Below, piece after piece: positions 32,313 to 32,393 of a DNA stretch of 32,393 nt (its first letter is position 1; every line of letters starts with the position of its first letter). The position numbers and the translations under genes are program-made. The notes under the pieces are model-generated. The model was not told the DNA's origin. It ran no database searches and worked only from the letters and a program-made list of their open reading frames with translations. The DNA is from Akkermansiaceae bacterium (lineage in GTDB: Bacteria > Verrucomicrobiota > Verrucomicrobiia > Verrucomicrobiales > Akkermansiaceae), in NCBI GenBank assembly GCA_015062005.1, contig SUVL01000026.1:1-32393 (forward strand), written 5' to 3'.

Positions 32313-32341
32313 TTGCGCAAAAGTCTGGATGAGTGTAGAAT
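32313..32341 (+). promoter_or_regulatory. Promoter of the right-edge gene, with overlapping hairpin
   Basis: TTGCGC (32313-32318), 17 bp, TAGAAT (32336-32341). A 9-bp inverted repeat, GATGAGTGT (32328-32336) and ACACTCATC (32360-32368), spans the -10 and the leader, as an operator or leader hairpin would. Confidence 0.6.
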
Positions 32342-32371
32342 AACCTCAAAAAACACAACACACTCATCAAC

Positions 32372-32393
32372 ATGACCAAAATTCACAAGCGAG
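32372..32393 (+). CDS. Start of a gene cut by the right edge
   Basis: ATG 32372 begins MTKIHKR before the window ends. The promoter and leader hairpin upstream support a real start. A transposase is possible from the basic N-terminus and the decayed surroundings but cannot be shown. Confidence 0.45.

Overview
This is 32.4 kb of a bacterial chromosome, GC-moderate over the housekeeping genes and AT-richer at both ends. No rRNA or tRNA was found, so taxonomy is an inference. The mix of a standalone AP2-domain protein, many small lipoprotein or membrane genes, palindrome-rich intergenic repeats and TTGnCA/TAGAAT promoters placed almost on the start codon suggests a Verrucomicrobiota-type (Akkermansia-like) gut or animal-associated organism.

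Left part (1-4.3 kb): a leftward partial gene and a rightward polytopic membrane protein flank an 18-bp inverted repeat pair. The pair looks like an invertible promoter switch: flipping the 124-bp segment would place TTGACT 18 bp upstream of an existing TATACT box in front of the membrane gene. Then come an AAA_14/DUF4143 ATPase with a 33-34-bp repeat tract upstream of its promoter, and a small membrane protein.

Core (4.3-26.1 kb): ordinary chromosome. It holds alanine racemase; an AP2-domain protein; a lipoprotein plus a two-DTG aspartic protease; a DUF486 protein; a DUF805 protein; an MscS channel; an operon of two pseudouridine synthases; a TPR protein; a thioredoxin-like secreted protein with an internal duplication; topoisomerase III followed by an SBF-like transporter; a GGQ release-factor-like rescue protein; three leftward membrane genes, two of them paralogues; and a coupled coaB-type ligase and rsgA. 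Intergenic spaces carry a modular family of palindromic MITE-like repeats. One copy supplies the last codons and the stop of a pseudouridine synthase gene.

Right part (26.1-32.4 kb): a decayed accessory or defence island. It has an N-terminally truncated RhuM-family gene, a relic of a BREX type 4 locus (5' stub of a brxP-like PAPS reductase joined by deletion to a 5'-truncated brxL), a second AAA_14/DUF4143 ATPase bracketed by near-identical palindromes, another 33-bp-period repeat tract, a small gene interrupted by in-frame TAG codons, and a gene start at the right edge.

About twenty promoters could be assigned by eye. Most have TTGNNN-N16..18-TANNNT with the start codon only 6-15 nt beyond the -10 box. 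This implies leaderless or very short-leader transcripts and was used to choose start codons.
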